64,000 nucleotides of DNA. It comes from Oceaniovalibus guishaninsula JLT2003. Lineage in GTDB: Bacteria > Pseudomonadota > Alphaproteobacteria > Rhodobacterales > Rhodobacteraceae. The notes under the pieces are model-generated. The model did not search any database. It worked only from the letters and a program-made list of their open reading frames with translations, and was not told where the DNA came from. Shown piece after piece: positions 1 to 9,853 of this stretch. Both the position numbers and the translations under genes were made by a program. How positions within the stretch are numbered: position 1 is the first letter of the stretch; each line of letters starts with the position of its first letter. The stretch is from NCBI RefSeq assembly GCF_000299575.1, contig NZ_AMGO01000052.1, positions 124,001 through 188,000 of the forward strand, written 5' to 3'.

Positions 1-1777
1 GATCGTGCCGGCGGCGGTCGGGTTCGGGCATCCGCGCGAACTGGCTGAATTCATCCACGATGCGGCGGAGGCCCTCGGTCTGGCGCACGATCACGTCGGT
101 CATCTGCTCCAGCTTGGCCGGATCGCTGACCTCGGGGCCGAACTTGCGCCGGATGCGCCCGGCGCTGAGCTGGATGGGGGTCAGCGGATTCTTGATCTCG
201 TGCGCGATGCGGCGGGCGACATCGCCCCAGGCGGCCATGCGCTGCGCCGCCACCAGATCGCTGACATCGTCGAAGGCCACGACATAGCCTTCGGGCGATC
301 CGTCCTCGGCGCGGCGGATGGCGATGCGCACCAGCAGGCTTTCCAGATGGCCCGAACGGATCACCTTGACCTCGCCCTGCACCGCCTCGGCGCCGCCCTG
401 GGCGATGCGCTGCCAGAGCGGGTCGAATTCGGGCACCGCGACCGACAGCGCCACCGGATCGGCCGCGTCAAGGTGCAGCAACCGTTCGGCCGAACGGTTC
501 ACGAACGTCACCTTGCCCGCATCGTCCAGCCCGACCACCCCCGCCGTGACCGACGACAGCACCGAATCGAACAGCCGGCGGCGTTCCTCGATCTGTGCGT
601 TGGTGGCCAGCAGCGCGTCGCGCTGGCCCTTCAATTGCCGGGTCATCTGGTTGAACAGACGGCCCAGCATGGCGATTTCGTCGTCGCTGCCTTCCTCGCG
701 CACCTGAACGTCCAGATCGCCCGCGCCGACGCGCTGCGCGGCGCCGGCCAGACGGCCCACGGGGCGCGACAGGCGTTCGGCGAACCACAATCCCATCCAG
801 ATCGCCGCCAGGATCAGTATCACCGCGAAGCCGAGGTAAAGCAGGCCGAACTCGAACAACAGCCGGCCGCGGTCCTGTTCCAACTGCTCGTAAAGCCGCG
901 CGCTGTCCTGCGTGTCGTCCAGCAGGGCCAGCAATTCGCCATCGACGGACCGGCTGACGTAAAGATACCGGTCGCCCGGCCCGTCCAGCCGCGTGAGGCC
1001 GCGAAATTCGTTGTTGTCCCAATCCTCGACGATGACGGTCCGGCCGGTGCGCGCCTCGTCCAGGGCCTCGAGCGGGGGCGGGTCGTAATCGAACAGATAG
1101 GAGCGTTCGCCGCGCGCGCGGATCCCGCCCTCGCCGTCGATGACGAAAGCCTCGCGCAGGCCGCGCTGGATCTGCGACTGGCCCTGCGCCAGCAGCGCGC
1201 GCAACTCGCCCTCGCTGACGATGAAGCTGTCGGCGCGTCCGGGGCCCAGAAAGCGCACCAGAACGTCGGGGTCGGTCAGGAAGCGGGCCAGCGCCTCGGT
1301 GTCGGCGCGCAGGTCGCGGCGCTGCTCGTCCTCGTAGGCCTCGGCCGCTTCCAGCGACGCGCCGACGACTTGCCTGACGCGATCCGAGAACCACCCTTCC
1401 AGCCCGAAATTGACGGTCAGCGCCGCGAAGACGGCGACGGTCACGGTCGGCACCAGCGCAATCAGCGCGAAGACGCCCGTCAGCCGCATGTGCAGGCGCG
1501 ATCCCGCCGACCGCGCGCGCCGGGCCGCGACCATGCGCGCCAGCGCGCTGAGCACCAGCGTCGCCAGCACCAGCACATAAACCAGATCGGCAAGGATCAC
1601 GAAACGCAGCGCGACCGTGGATTGCCCCTGTTCCAGTGGTCCCAGCACCAGGAAGGTCGCCAGCGCCAGCAGCGGCCCGAGGATGGCCAGACCGATCGTC
1701 GCCGCGTTCTGGACGCGCCGCTGCCGGCGCAGCCGCGCCAGACCGTCCCAGCTGAGCACCCGCGCGGGATGCATCAT
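1..1777 (-). CDS. ntrY: Nitrogen regulation sensor histidine kinase NtrY (3' end outside window)
   Basis: Membrane sensor kinase of the NtrY/NtrX two-component system, which links nitrogen and redox state to gene expression. About 592 codons are visible and the frame is still open at base 1, so the ATPase end is missing. Translation shows three N-terminal hydrophobic segments (about residues 25-120), an extracytoplasmic domain, a fourth membrane segment (about 305-335), a HAMP region, a PAS domain, and the H-box [12 protein letters not shown] with the phospho-acceptor His near residue 526. Start: tandem ATG-ATG at 1777/1774 with GGAG 6 bases upstream. It lies 80 bases downstream of ntrC on the same strand, the standard ntrBC-ntrYX order; ntrX should lie just left of the window. 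Confidence 0.93.
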   Translation of the reverse strand, partial: MMHPARVLSWDGLARLRRQRRVQNAATIGLAILGPLLALATFLVLGPLEQGQSTVALRFVILADLVYVLVLATLVLSALARMVAARRARSAGSRLHMRLTGVFALIALVPTVTVAVFAALTVNFGLEGWFSDRVRQVVGASLEAAEAYEDEQRRDLRADTEALARFLTDPDVLVRFLGPGRADSFIVSEGELRALLAQGQSQIQRGLREAFVIDGEGGIRARGERSYLFDYDPPPLEALDEARTGRTVIVEDWDNNEFRGLTRLDGPGDRYLYVSRSVDGELLALLDDTQDSARLYEQLEQDRGRLLFEFGLLYLGFAVILILAAIWMGLWFAERLSRPVGRLAGAAQRVGAGDLDVQVREEGSDDEIAMLGRLFNQMTRQLKGQRDALLATNAQIEERRRLFDSVLSSVTAGVVGLDDAGKVTFVNRSAERLLHLDAADPVALSVAVPEFDPLWQRIAQGGAEAVQGEVKVIRSGHLESLLVRIAIRRAEDGSPEGYVVAFDDVSDLVAAQRMAAWGDVARRIAHEIKNPLTPIQLSAGRIRRKFGPEVSDPAKLEQMTDVIVRQTEGLRRIVDEFSQFARMPEPDRRRHD

Positions 1778-1857
1778 GGCCGACTCCAACAGATGCGGCG
1801 CAGGGCGCCCGACCGCTCGGATGTGACGTCTTGCGGTCACATTTTTCTGTTGCCCGT

Positions 1858-3210
1858 TTACATCAACCTGCGCCGGCGTGTCACGCGGATATCCAGTTCG
1901 GCGATTTTCTTGCGCAGCGTGTTGCGATTGATTCCCAGCAATTCGGCGCATTTCGCCTGATTGCCGCCGGTCGCGTCCATCGCGATCTCGATCAGCGGAG
2001 TTTCGACCTCGCGCAGGATGCGCTGGTAAAGGCCCGGCGCGGGCAGCATCCCGCGATGCTGGTCGAAATGGCGTTGCAGGTGATGCGCGACCGCCGCCGA
2101 CAGCTTGTCGGTGCCGCCTGATGGTCGATCGCGGGCGGGCTGGTTGGCAAGGACCGCCTCGACCTCGTCCCGCCCCGCCTCGCCGTCGGTCGCGGCCACC
2201 GTCAGGCGGGCGATGACGGTTTCGAGTTGCCGCACATTGCCCGGCCAGGAATAGCCTTGCAGCGCGTCCAGCGCGCCCCGGTCGAGGCGGCGGCGCGCAC
2301 CGCCGTCGCGCGCGGCCTTGGCCAGAAAATGCTCGGCCAGTAGGGGGATGTCGTCGGCCCGGTCGCGCAGGGGCGGCAGCGCGATCCCGGCGCCGCCCAG
2401 GCGATAGAAAAGGTCGGGCCGGAACGCGCCGTCGTCCATCGCGGCGGCAAGGTCGGACTGGCTGGTGGCCAGGATACGCGGCCCGGCATCCGTCAGCGTA
2501 TCGAGCGCGCGCACCGCCAGCCCCTGCGCCGCCGGGTCGAGATCGCCCACCTCGTCCAGCAGCAGCGTGCCGTTCCCCGCCCGGTTCAGCAGGCCGGCGA
2601 TGCCGTCGGGCCGGGCGGCATCGCCGGCGCCCGCGACGACGAATGGCTGCGCGCGGCGGTCCGAATAATCGTGGATGGCGCGGGCCAGCAGCGACTTGCC
2701 GGTGCCCGATTCGCCGGCGATCAGGATCGGCAGGTCGGCATTCACCAGGCGCGCGACGCTGCGATAGATCGCCTGCATCGCGGGCGTGCGCCCCACCAGC
2801 GGCAGATCGGCGCCATCGGGCGGCGGCAGCGGCGCCGCATCGGCGCGCGGCGCCTTCAGCGCGCGGGCCACCCGCTTCATCAGGTCGGGCAGATCGAAGG
2901 GTTTGGGCAGGTAATCCCAGGCCTGCGCCTCGGCCGCGCGGATGGCGGTGGTCATGGTGTTCTGCGCCGAGATGACGATGACCGGCAGGCCCGGCCGCGC
3001 CCGCGCGATGCGCGGCAGCGATTCCAGCCCGTTGCCGTCGGGCATGACCACGTCGGTGACGACCAGATCGCCCAGCCCCTCGTCCACCCAGCGCAGCAGC
3101 GTGACCATGCTGGCCGTGGCATGCACCTTGCAGCCGGCCCGCGTCAGCGCCTGCGTCAGCACCGTGCGGATGGTGCGGTCGTCATCCGCGACCAGAACGG
3201 TTCCATCCAC
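1858..3210 (-). CDS. ntrC: Nitrogen regulation response regulator NtrC
   Basis: DNA-binding response regulator phosphorylated by NtrB and activating nitrogen-assimilation genes. Order: receiver domain (residues 1-115, phospho-acceptor Asp53 in TDVVMPD), AAA+ domain with Walker A GESGTGKS (166-173) and Walker B LLLDEVGD (216-223), and a C-terminal Fis-type helix-turn-helix (about 410-445). The segment between the Walker motifs is shortened and has no GAFTGA loop, the part that touches sigma-54 in enteric NtrC. This is the known form in Rhodobacter, where NtrC works with sigma-70 polymerase. GTG start, 4 bases after the ntrB stop, so the two are probably co-translated. 450 residues. Confidence 0.95.
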   Translation of the reverse strand: MDGTVLVADDDRTIRTVLTQALTRAGCKVHATASMVTLLRWVDEGLGDLVVTDVVMPDGNGLESLPRIARARPGLPVIVISAQNTMTTAIRAAEAQAWDYLPKPFDLPDLMKRVARALKAPRADAAPLPPPDGADLPLVGRTPAMQAIYRSVARLVNADLPILIAGESGTGKSLLARAIHDYSDRRAQPFVVAGAGDAARPDGIAGLLNRAGNGTLLLDEVGDLDPAAQGLAVRALDTLTDAGPRILATSQSDLAAAMDDGAFRPDLFYRLGGAGIALPPLRDRADDIPLLAEHFLAKAARDGGARRRLDRGALDALQGYSWPGNVRQLETVIARLTVAATDGEAGRDEVEAVLANQPARDRPSGGTDKLSAAVAHHLQRHFDQHRGMLPAPGLYQRILREVETPLIEIAMDATGGNQAKCAELLGINRNTLRKKIAELDIRVTRRRRLM

Positions 3211-3214
3211 GGCG

Positions 3215-4279
3215 TCAATCCTCTGACGAGAAAGCGGCGGCCTGCGGCAGCGACAGGCGGAAGGCCGTGCATCCGGGCCGAGATTGGACCGAGACCAGCC
3301 CGCCGTGATCGGACACGATCCGGTCGACCAGCGCCAGTCCCAGCCCGGTGCCGTTCTCGCGCCCCGAAACGAAGGGATCGAAGGCGGTGTCGATCAGGTC
3401 GGGCGGCAGGCCGGGACCGTCATCCGCAATCTCGACCCGGATCGGCAGCGCGGCGTCTGTCCCGTCCGCGCGGCGCAGCCGCAACGCGCCGTCCCAGGCG
3501 GTGCGCAGCGTGACGGTGCCGCCCTGCGGGCCGGCCGCCTCGGCGGCGTTTCGGATCAGGTTCAGCAGCACCTGCATCATCCGGTCGGGATCGACCCAGG
3601 CCGGCGGCAGCGACGGATCGTAGCGGTCGATCAGCCGCATATGCGCTGCGAACCCCACCACGGCGCTGCGGCGCGCGCGGTCCAGCAGGTCGTGGATGTT
3701 CACGGCGCGACACTCGGGCAGCGTCAGGTTGCCGAACTGTTCGACCTGATCCAGCAGCGCCACGACACGCCGCGATTCGGCCACGATGAGGTCGGTCAGC
3801 GCACGCCCCTGCGCGTCCAGGTCCATGCTGAGAAGCTGCGCCGCGCCGGTGATGCCCGCCAGCGGATTCTTGATCTCGTGGGCCAGCATCTCGGCCATGC
3901 CGATGGCGGCGCGGGCCGAAGACCGCGCCGTGCCGCCGCGCGCCAGCCGCTCGCCCTCGGGGCGGGGATGGACCAGCAGCAGGACTTCGCCGGCCATCGG
4001 CGCCAGATGCAGGTTGCAGACCTGCGCGCCGCCCGCCACATCCAGCGCGACCGAACCGACGAAGACCGGAACGCCACGGCGGCGTAACCTGTCGCAGGCC
4101 CCGTCCAGCGCCGTGTCGGCCCGCAGCGCGCCTTCCAGCGGCCTGCCCCGAAGCGTGCGGGCCGAAGCGTTGAGGAAAGCCTCGGCCGCCGGGTTGATGT
4201 CGGCCACGCGGTCCGCCGCGTCGATCAGCAGACACGGCACCGGCAGCGCGGACCAAAGCGTATCGGCATCACCCGTCAT
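3215..4279 (-). CDS. ntrB: Nitrogen regulation sensor kinase NtrB
   Basis: Soluble histidine kinase/phosphatase that controls NtrC under PII control. An N-terminal PAS-like domain (residues 1-115) is followed by the H-box [12 protein letters not shown] with His134, an N-box (NLIRNAAEA), and G boxes DDGPGLPPD and GTGLGLALV. 354 residues, normal for the family, with no membrane segments. The ATG start (4277-4279) overlaps the dusB stop by ATGA, which argues against the longer open frame extending upstream and for translational coupling with dusB. Confidence 0.95.
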   Translation of the reverse strand: MTGDADTLWSALPVPCLLIDAADRVADINPAAEAFLNASARTLRGRPLEGALRADTALDGACDRLRRRGVPVFVGSVALDVAGGAQVCNLHLAPMAGEVLLLVHPRPEGERLARGGTARSSARAAIGMAEMLAHEIKNPLAGITGAAQLLSMDLDAQGRALTDLIVAESRRVVALLDQVEQFGNLTLPECRAVNIHDLLDRARRSAVVGFAAHMRLIDRYDPSLPPAWVDPDRMMQVLLNLIRNAAEAAGPQGGTVTLRTAWDGALRLRRADGTDAALPIRVEIADDGPGLPPDLIDTAFDPFVSGRENGTGLGLALVDRIVSDHGGLVSVQSRPGCTAFRLSLPQAAAFSSED

Positions 4280-5280
4280 GCCGCCAGCCGTCCGGGCGCG
4301 AGGGCCGCGTCCAGCAGCGCCGGCAGGCGCGCGGGCGGCGCGGTCAGCACGGCGCGGCGCAGATCGGGCGGGGTGCCCGCATGGTCCATGTACCAGCCCA
4401 GATGCTTGCGCATCGTGCGCGCGCCCAGATCGGCCCCGTAGAAGGATCGCGCGGCATCGAGATGCGCCAGCGCCAAGGCCGTCAGGTCCGCCGGCACCGG
4501 CGGCGTGTCCGCGCCCGCCAGCGCGGCGCCGATTTCGGCCAGCGCCCAGGGCCGTCCCTGCGCGCCGCGCCCGACCATCACCGCCTGCGCGCCCGAGGCC
4601 GCCAGGGCGGCGCGCGCGTCCGCCGCGTCGCAAATGTCGCCGTTCGCCACGACCGGGATCGTCACCGCGTCCGCCACGGCGCGAATCGCGGTCCAATCGG
4701 CGCGGCCCTTGTAGAACTGGCAGCGGGTCCGCCCGTGGACGGTCACCATGCGGATGCCCGCAGCCTCGGCCCGGCGGGCGATCTGCGGGGCGGTCAGGCA
4801 ATCGCCGTCCCAGCCCAGCCGCATCTTCAGCGTGACGGGAACCGCGACGGCGCGCGCCACGGCGTCGATCAGGCGCAAGGCGTGGTCGGGATCGCGCATC
4901 AGCGCCGAGCCGGACAGCCCGCCCGTCACCCGCTTGGCGGGACAGCCCATGTTGATGTCGACGATGCGCGCGCCGGCATCCGCGACGCGGCGCGCCGCCT
5001 CGGTCATTTCAGCCGGCTGGCGGCCGGCGATCTGGACCGATGTGTCCTGCCGTCCCGCGCCGCTGACCTTGGCGATCGTCGCGGCGCTGCCGCCGTTCAG
5101 CGCGTCGCTGGCCACCATCTCGCTGGTGACGAGGCCCGCGCCGAACCCGGCGACGATATTGCGGAACGGCAGGTCGGTGATGCCGGCCATCGGGGCCAGA
5201 AGCACGGGCATGTCGATGCCCAGCGCCCGCAGCGCGGCGGCGCGGTCGTCGGCATCGGGGACGGGTCGGGACGGTTTCAA
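4276..5280 (-). CDS. dusB: tRNA-dihydrouridine synthase DusB (NifR3 type)
   Basis: FMN/NADPH enzyme that reduces uridine to dihydrouridine in tRNA, and is the first gene of the dusB-ntrBC operon in many alphaproteobacteria. Visible motifs: the FMN-binding start [14 protein letters not shown], the catalytic Cys in [13 protein letters not shown], the tRNA/FMN motif [15 protein letters not shown], and VVANGDI. The start is uncertain. I give the TTG at 5280 (334 residues) because family members have about 15-20 residues before the APMAG motif. An ATG at 5211 (311 residues) would leave almost none. A promoter-like TTGTCG-N17-TATGGA just upstream fits the longer form. Confidence 0.9.
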   Translation of the reverse strand: MKPSRPVPDADDRAAALRALGIDMPVLLAPMAGITDLPFRNIVAGFGAGLVTSEMVASDALNGGSAATIAKVSGAGRQDTSVQIAGRQPAEMTEAARRVADAGARIVDINMGCPAKRVTGGLSGSALMRDPDHALRLIDAVARAVAVPVTLKMRLGWDGDCLTAPQIARRAEAAGIRMVTVHGRTRCQFYKGRADWTAIRAVADAVTIPVVANGDICDAADARAALAASGAQAVMVGRGAQGRPWALAEIGAALAGADTPPVPADLTALALAHLDAARSFYGADLGARTMRKHLGWYMDHAGTPPDLRRAVLTAPPARLPALLDAALAPGRLAA

Positions 5281-5313
5281 CGGCGGGGCCTGTTGCCTGA
5301 AGGATCGCCGCCC

Positions 5314-5342
5314 TCCATACCCTGCGCCGCAGGCGGCGACAA
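5314..5342 (-). promoter_or_regulatory. Candidate sigma-70 promoter for dusB-ntrBC
   Basis: On the minus strand, TTGTCG (5342-5337), a 17-base spacer, then TATGGA (5319-5314). Predicted transcription start is near 5307, giving a leader of about 27 bases to the TTG at 5280. It lies in the short divergent gap to ispDF. Moderate match to consensus; no experimental support. Confidence 0.4.
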
Positions 5343-5361
5343 ACGGGCAAAGGGGGCGGCG

Positions 5362-6519
5362 ATGGCGGGCAGCGGCGGAACGGCGGCGATCATCGTCGCC
5401 GCGGGGCGCGGGACGCGCGCGGGCGGCGGCCTGCCCAAACAATGGCGGTCCTTGCTGGGGCGCCCCGTCGCCGACTGGACCGTCGCCGCCTTCCTCGGCC
5501 ATCCGGGCGTCGGGCGGATCGTGCTGGTCGTGCATCCGCAGGACGTGGCGCATGTCGCACGGTGGCGCGGCGATCCCCGCATCCGCGTCGCAATGGGCGG
5601 GGCCGACCGGGCCGGCAGCGTGGCAGCGGGCCTCGATGCGCTGGCCGACGATCCGCCCGATCGTGTGCTGATCCACGATGTCGCGCGTCCGCTCGTGACG
5701 CGCGATCTGATCGGGCGCGTCGCCGATGCGCTGGCCGCCTGCCCCGCCGCGGCCCCTGCCCTGCCGGTGACGGACGCGCTGTGGCACGGCGCCGACGGCC
5801 ATGTGACGGGCACGCGGGACCGCGCCGGGCTTTACCGCGCGCAGACGCCGCAGGGGTTCCGCTATGCCGCCATCCGTGCCGCGCATGCCGCGCATCCGGG
5901 CGGTGCCGCCGACGATGTCGAGGTCGCGCGCGCCGCGGGGCTGGACGTTGCCATCGTCGAGGGCGATGAGGACAATCTGAAGATCACCGGCGCGGGCGAT
6001 TTCGCGCGGGCCGCCCGCATCATGGAGCGCATCATGGATATCCGCAGCGGCAACGGTTTCGACGTGCATGCCTTCACCGACGGCGACGGCGTGACGCTTT
6101 GCGGCGTCCGCATCCCGCACGACCGCGCGCTTCTGGGCCATTCGGATGCCGATGTGGGGATGCACGCGCTGACCGACGCCATCTATGGCGCGCTGGCCGA
6201 GGGCGATATCGGCCGGCATTTTCCGCCCAGCGATCCGCAATGGAAGGGGGCGGCATCCGACATCTTCCTGCGCCATGCCGCCGGATTGGCGCGTTCGCGG
6301 GGCTATCGCCTCGGCAACGCCGATGTCACGCTGATCTGCGAGCGGCCCAAGATCGGGCCGCATGCCGACGCGATGCGCAAAACGCTCGCCGCGCTGTGCG
6401 AGGTCGAGCTGGGGCGCGTCAGCGTCAAGGCCACCACATCCGAACGGCTGGGCTTTACCGGACGGGGCGAAGGCATCGCGGCGCTGGCCAGCGTCACACT
6501 GATCGGGGGTGCGGCATGA
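5362..6519 (+). CDS. ispDF: Bifunctional IspD/IspF (MEP pathway)
   Basis: Fusion enzyme doing two steps of the non-mevalonate isoprenoid pathway: CTP transfer to MEP (IspD half) and cyclisation to MEcPP (IspF half). IspD, residues 1 to about 225, has the nucleotide loop [19 protein letters not shown] and IHDVARP. IspF, about 228-385, has the metal site GNGFDVHAF (Asp, His) and [17 protein letters not shown]. 385 residues as in other alphaproteobacterial fusions. ATG at 5362 with a GGGGG stretch 5-9 bases before; divergent from dusB. Its stop overlaps the pgpA start (ATGA). Confidence 0.95.
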   Translation: MAGSGGTAAIIVAAGRGTRAGGGLPKQWRSLLGRPVADWTVAAFLGHPGVGRIVLVVHPQDVAHVARWRGDPRIRVAMGGADRAGSVAAGLDALADDPPDRVLIHDVARPLVTRDLIGRVADALAACPAAAPALPVTDALWHGADGHVTGTRDRAGLYRAQTPQGFRYAAIRAAHAAHPGGAADDVEVARAAGLDVAIVEGDEDNLKITGAGDFARAARIMERIMDIRSGNGFDVHAFTDGDGVTLCGVRIPHDRALLGHSDADVGMHALTDAIYGALAEGDIGRHFPPSDPQWKGAASDIFLRHAAGLARSRGYRLGNADVTLICERPKIGPHADAMRKTLAALCEVELGRVSVKATTSERLGFTGRGEGIAALASVTLIGGAA

Positions 6520-7007
6520 CCCGTTTCATCGCCACCTTCGCCTATGTCGGCCTGCTGCGGCCCGGCCCCGGCACCTGGGGATCGCTGGCCGCGCTGCCCG
6601 TGGCCTGGGCGCTGCATGTCGCGGGCGGCCCGTGGCTGCTGATCGCGGCCGCGCTGGCGCTCTTTGCGCTGGGCTACTGGGCGACCCTGCGCGAGACGGC
6701 GCGCACCGGCGCCGAGGACCCGGGCGAGATCGTGGTGGACGAGGTGGTGGGCCAGTGGGTCGCCCTTCTGCCGCTGTCCTTCGGCGCGGCGCGGATGGGC
6801 GCGGACATTCTGGCGCTCTGGCCCGGCTGGATCGCGGCCTTCGCGCTGTTCCGGCTGTTCGATATCTGGAAGCCGGGGCCGGTCGGCTGGGCCGACAGGC
6901 GGCACGACGCGGCCGGCGTGATGCTGGACGATGTCGTCGCGGGGCTGCTGGCGGCGATCTGCGTCGTCGTGCTGGCCGGGATCGCGCATGGCGTGCTGAT
7001 GGCATGA
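6516..7007 (+). CDS. pgpA: Phosphatidylglycerophosphatase A
   Basis: Membrane phosphatase that removes phosphate from phosphatidylglycerophosphate to make phosphatidylglycerol. 163 residues with the PgpA signature [12 protein letters not shown] near the N terminus, the acidic motif [14 protein letters not shown], the later [11 protein letters not shown], and about four hydrophobic segments. The start is set by a 4-base ATGA overlap with ispDF and the stop by a similar overlap with cinA, so the three genes form one translation-coupled operon. Confidence 0.93.
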   Translation: MTRFIATFAYVGLLRPGPGTWGSLAALPVAWALHVAGGPWLLIAAALALFALGYWATLRETARTGAEDPGEIVVDEVVGQWVALLPLSFGAARMGADILALWPGWIAAFALFRLFDIWKPGPVGWADRRHDAAGVMLDDVVAGLLAAICVVVLAGIAHGVLMA

Positions 7008-7504
7008 GCGTCCCCGAAATCCTGGCGGCCGCCCGGACGCGGCGCGCGATGATCGCCACCGCCGAATCCTGCACGGCGGGCATGATCGCCGCCACGCTAA
7101 CCGATCCGGCGGGCGCCAGCGACGTGTTCGATTGCGGCTTCGTCACCTATTCCAACGCCGCCAAGATGCGGATGCTGGGCGTGCGTCGGGAAACGCTGGA
7201 CACGCACGGTGCGGTCAGCGAGGCGGTCGCGCACGAGATGGCGCAGGGGGCGCTGGATCGTTCGCAGGCCGCGCTGGCCGTCGCCGTCACCGGCATAGCG
7301 GGACCGGGCGGATCGGAATACAAGCCCGAGGGCCGCGTCTGTTTCGCCTTGGCGGGGCTGGCCAGCCATGTCGAGACGGTCGAATTCGGCGCGCCGGGCC
7401 GGTCGGCCGTGCGGCATGAAACGGTGCAGCACGCGCTGGCGCTATTGCTCGGCGCGTTGACCCAGGACGGCGACCAGCGCGGCAAGGTCGGGCGCATTCC
7501 ATAG
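7004..7504 (+). CDS. CinA C-terminal domain protein (nicotinamide-nucleotide amidohydrolase PncC type)
   Basis: Single-domain member of the CinA C-terminal family. Members deamidate nicotinamide mononucleotide in NAD salvage, and historically were called competence/damage-inducible proteins. 166 residues with TAESCTAGMIAATLTDPAGAS at the N terminus and VAVTGIAGPGG in the middle. The N-terminal MoaB-like domain of full CinA is absent, which is usual in this order. Starts by ATGA overlap with pgpA. The last 63 bases overlap the 3' end of the convergent MmgE/PrpD gene. Confidence 0.9.
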   Translation: MSVPEILAAARTRRAMIATAESCTAGMIAATLTDPAGASDVFDCGFVTYSNAAKMRMLGVRRETLDTHGAVSEAVAHEMAQGALDRSQAALAVAVTGIAGPGGSEYKPEGRVCFALAGLASHVETVEFGAPGRSAVRHETVQHALALLLGALTQDGDQRGKVGRIP

Positions 7505-8737
7505 CGCCGCCTCGGTGTCCGGCCCCACCAGCGACACGGCCTTGCGCCGCAGCCGCGCCTGCCGGTCGTCCATCGCCATGGGGGCGGCCAGGTCGTGCCG
7601 GGCGCGCAGAACCTCGCCCGATGCACGCGTGACGGTAACTTCGGCCTGCATATCGGACAGGCCGGCATCCGCGACCGCCCGCACCCTGCCCGCCAGCGCG
7701 ATCAGCCCCGCATCCCCAGCGGCGTCGTCCGAGAACGTGGCGATGGCGCCGGTATCGCGGCCCGTCAGCGCCATCGCCGCCGTGATCCCATAGCTGAACT
7801 TGCATTCCAGCCCCGTCCGGGGATGCGCGATGTCGCACACGTCCAGCCAGCGCGGGTTGGTCCGCACCTCGACCGACGCGACATCCGCCGCCGGAACGTC
7901 GAGCGTGGCCAGCGCCTCCAGCATCGCGTGCAGGCCGTGGCAGCAGGCGTGGAACTTGTGGCTGATCCGCTCGAAAAGCCAGGTTTGCCCCAGACCCTCC
8001 ATCGCGGCGCCGTCGCCCGCGCCGTGATGGGTGGCGCCAAATCCCTGCGGCCCGGCCAGACCGTCCTGGGCGCTGGTCAGCCCGGCCTGCGCCCAAAGCG
8101 CGGCCTGAACGCCCGTCTCGGCGGCAAGGCCCGCGTTCAGCGGCTTGCCCATCGTTCCGAACTGCGATTTCAGCCCGCCGGTGCGCGTCGATGCCAGCCC
8201 CAGGGCGGTCCGCATCCCGGCCGCGTCAAGCCCCAGCAGCCGCCCGGCGGCCAGCGCCGCCCCGAAGGCGCCTGCCGTGCCGGTCTGATGAAAGCCGCGC
8301 AGGTAATGGTCGCGCCCCAGCCAGACGCCGATGCGAACCGACGCCTCGGCCCCGATCAGCGCCGCGTCGCGCAGGGCGTCCAGCGTGGCGCCCGTCCGTT
8401 CGGCCACGGCCAGCGCGGCGGGGATCACCGCGACGGACGGATGGCCCACATGCGCGAAATGCGTGTCGTCGTAATCGAGCGCGTGGGACGTGGCCCCGTT
8501 GACCAGCGCCGCGCCCGGCGCCGGCACGCGCCCCCCGCCCAGCAGCGTCGCCCGTTCCGCGCCGCCTTCGTCCAGCGCCTTGCCGCGCAGCGCGCGGGCC
8601 ACCGGCTCGGACCGGCCGGCCATGCCGCAGGCGGCCCAGTCGTGCAGGCTGAGCCGCAGCATGTTGCGGGCGGGACGATGCCGCACGGGGGCCAGCGCGA
8701 AGTCGATCAGCGCATCGGTGGGCGATCCCGTATTCAT
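7442..8737 (-). CDS. MmgE/PrpD family protein
   Basis: Member of the 2-methylcitrate dehydratase/aconitate decarboxylase-like family; the true substrate cannot be told from sequence. 431 residues. Family features visible: the mostly helical N-terminal domain, HALDYDDTHFAHVGHPS near residues 85-100, FHQTGTAGAFGAALAAGRLLG in the middle, and HKFHACCHGLH about residue 260. Sole mmgE-like copy here, with no citrate-cycle or methylcitrate genes nearby. ATG overlaps the coq10-like stop by 4 bases, so both are one transcript. Tail-to-tail overlap of 63 bases with the cinA-like gene. Confidence 0.88.
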   Translation of the reverse strand: MNTGSPTDALIDFALAPVRHRPARNMLRLSLHDWAACGMAGRSEPVARALRGKALDEGGAERATLLGGGRVPAPGAALVNGATSHALDYDDTHFAHVGHPSVAVIPAALAVAERTGATLDALRDAALIGAEASVRIGVWLGRDHYLRGFHQTGTAGAFGAALAAGRLLGLDAAGMRTALGLASTRTGGLKSQFGTMGKPLNAGLAAETGVQAALWAQAGLTSAQDGLAGPQGFGATHHGAGDGAAMEGLGQTWLFERISHKFHACCHGLHAMLEALATLDVPAADVASVEVRTNPRWLDVCDIAHPRTGLECKFSYGITAAMALTGRDTGAIATFSDDAAGDAGLIALAGRVRAVADAGLSDMQAEVTVTRASGEVLRARHDLAAPMAMDDRQARLRRKAVSLVGPDTEAALWNAPDLAALVAVLGQRAEQ

Positions 8738-9183
8738 CCGTAAAGGACCGCCGCGCGCCGTTCGAACGCGCGCACGATCCGTTGCATCGCGTCGTTGAAG
8801 AACATCGACGCCGCCGAACCCAGGATGCGGCTGCGAAACTCGAAATCCACGTCGAAGACCACTTCGCAGCCCTTCTCGGCCTCGCGGAATTGCCATTTGG
8901 ACACCATGTGGCGGAACGGTCCTTCCAGATATTCGGTGTCGATGGCCATGTCGTCGGGGCGCAGCGTGACGCGGCTGCCGAAGCGTTCGCGGAACACCTT
9001 GAAGCTGATGATCAGGTCCGCGACCACGATTTCGCCCGGCCCGTCGGGACGCGGATCGCGCGACCGGATCCGCGCGGCGGCCGTCCAGGGCAGGAATTTG
9101 GGATAGCTTTCCACGTCCGCCACCAGATCGTACATCTGTTTCGCGCTATAGGGCAGCTTGCGGGTTTCGTGATGGGACGGCAT
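8734..9183 (-). CDS. COQ10/RatA-like START-domain protein (ubiquinone-binding)
   Basis: Small lipid-binding protein of the polyketide cyclase/START group. COQ10 in mitochondria chaperones ubiquinone, while the E. coli RatA name implies ribosome association; the COQ10 role is the more likely here. 149 residues with the opening KLPYSAKQMYDLVADVESYP, FLPWTAAARI, and the conserved tail FFNDAMQRIVRAFERRA. ATG at 9183 with GGGGAAAG upstream. Divergent from hpt. Confidence 0.9.
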   Translation of the reverse strand: MPSHHETRKLPYSAKQMYDLVADVESYPKFLPWTAAARIRSRDPRPDGPGEIVVADLIISFKVFRERFGSRVTLRPDDMAIDTEYLEGPFRHMVSKWQFREAEKGCEVVFDVDFEFRSRILGSAASMFFNDAMQRIVRAFERRAAVLYG

Positions 9184-9246
9184 ATCTTTCCCCGGCTGTG
9201 ACGGGGGCCATGTCGCCACAAATGCCGTCGAGATCAAGGGGACGGC

Positions 9247-9786
9247 ATGACCACACCGCCTTATGCGATAGACGAGATGATCTCGGCCAAGGCCATCGCC
9301 GCCCGCATCGAGGCCCTGGCCGGCGAGATCGAGACGGCGTTCGCCGGCACGTCGAAGCTGGTCGTCGTCGGCCTGCTGCGCGGGTCCTTCGTCTTCATCG
9401 CCGATCTGGTGCGCGAGCTCGATCTGCCCGTCGAGGTCGATTTCCTCGAGGCCAGCAGCTATGGCGACGGTATGGAAAGCAGCCGCGAGGTGCGCATCCT
9501 CAAGGATCTGCGCGGCGAGATCGCGGGCCGCGACGTGCTGGTGGTCGAGGATATCGTCGATACCGGATTCACCCTGCATGCGGTGGTGAACCTGCTGCGG
9601 TCCCGCGACCCCGCGCGGCTGGAAACCATCGCGCTGCTCGACAAGCCCTCGCGCCGCGAGATCGATATCCGCGCCACATGGACCGGCTTCGAGATTCCTG
9701 ACGAATTCGTCGTGGGCTATGGCATCGACTATGCCCAGCGCAACCGCAACCTGCCCTTCATCGGCAAGGTTCGCTTCACCGGATGA
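9247..9786 (+). CDS. hpt: Hypoxanthine phosphoribosyltransferase
   Basis: Purine salvage enzyme converting hypoxanthine/guanine plus PRPP to IMP/GMP. 179 residues. The PRPP-binding motif [14 protein letters not shown] (about residues 97-110) is complete, with the flexible-loop SSYGDG near 71 and [19 protein letters not shown] at the C terminus. ATG preceded by AAGGGGACGGC, a good ribosome site. Single-gene unit followed by a promoter-like site for the cytochrome genes. Confidence 0.95.
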   Translation: MTTPPYAIDEMISAKAIAARIEALAGEIETAFAGTSKLVVVGLLRGSFVFIADLVRELDLPVEVDFLEASSYGDGMESSREVRILKDLRGEIAGRDVLVVEDIVDTGFTLHAVVNLLRSRDPARLETIALLDKPSRREIDIRATWTGFEIPDEFVVGYGIDYAQRNRNLPFIGKVRFTG

Positions 9787-9795
9787 ATCGGGGCT

Positions 9796-9823
9796 TTGTC
9801 CGCAGCCGATGACGCGCTAGCCT
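9796..9823 (+). promoter_or_regulatory. Candidate promoter for the cytochrome operon
   Basis: TTGTCC (9796-9801), a 16-base spacer and TAGCCT (9818-9823), leaving a leader of about 24 bases before the ATG at 9854. Same TAG-type -10 as seen at other genes here. Sequence match only. Confidence 0.4.
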
Positions 9824-9853
9824 CGGTATCGTAGCCCCAGCCGGAGAAACCCG

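Noticed and set aside
5-1960. Long plus-strand open frame of about 650 codons at the left edge
   Set aside because: Antisense to ntrY, whose minus-strand translation shows clear kinase motifs; long antisense frames are expected in GC-rich DNA and this one has no family features.
5281-6363. Upstream extension of the dusB frame across ispDF
   Set aside because: The extension is antisense to ispDF and lacks conserved motifs; dusB starts at or below 5280.
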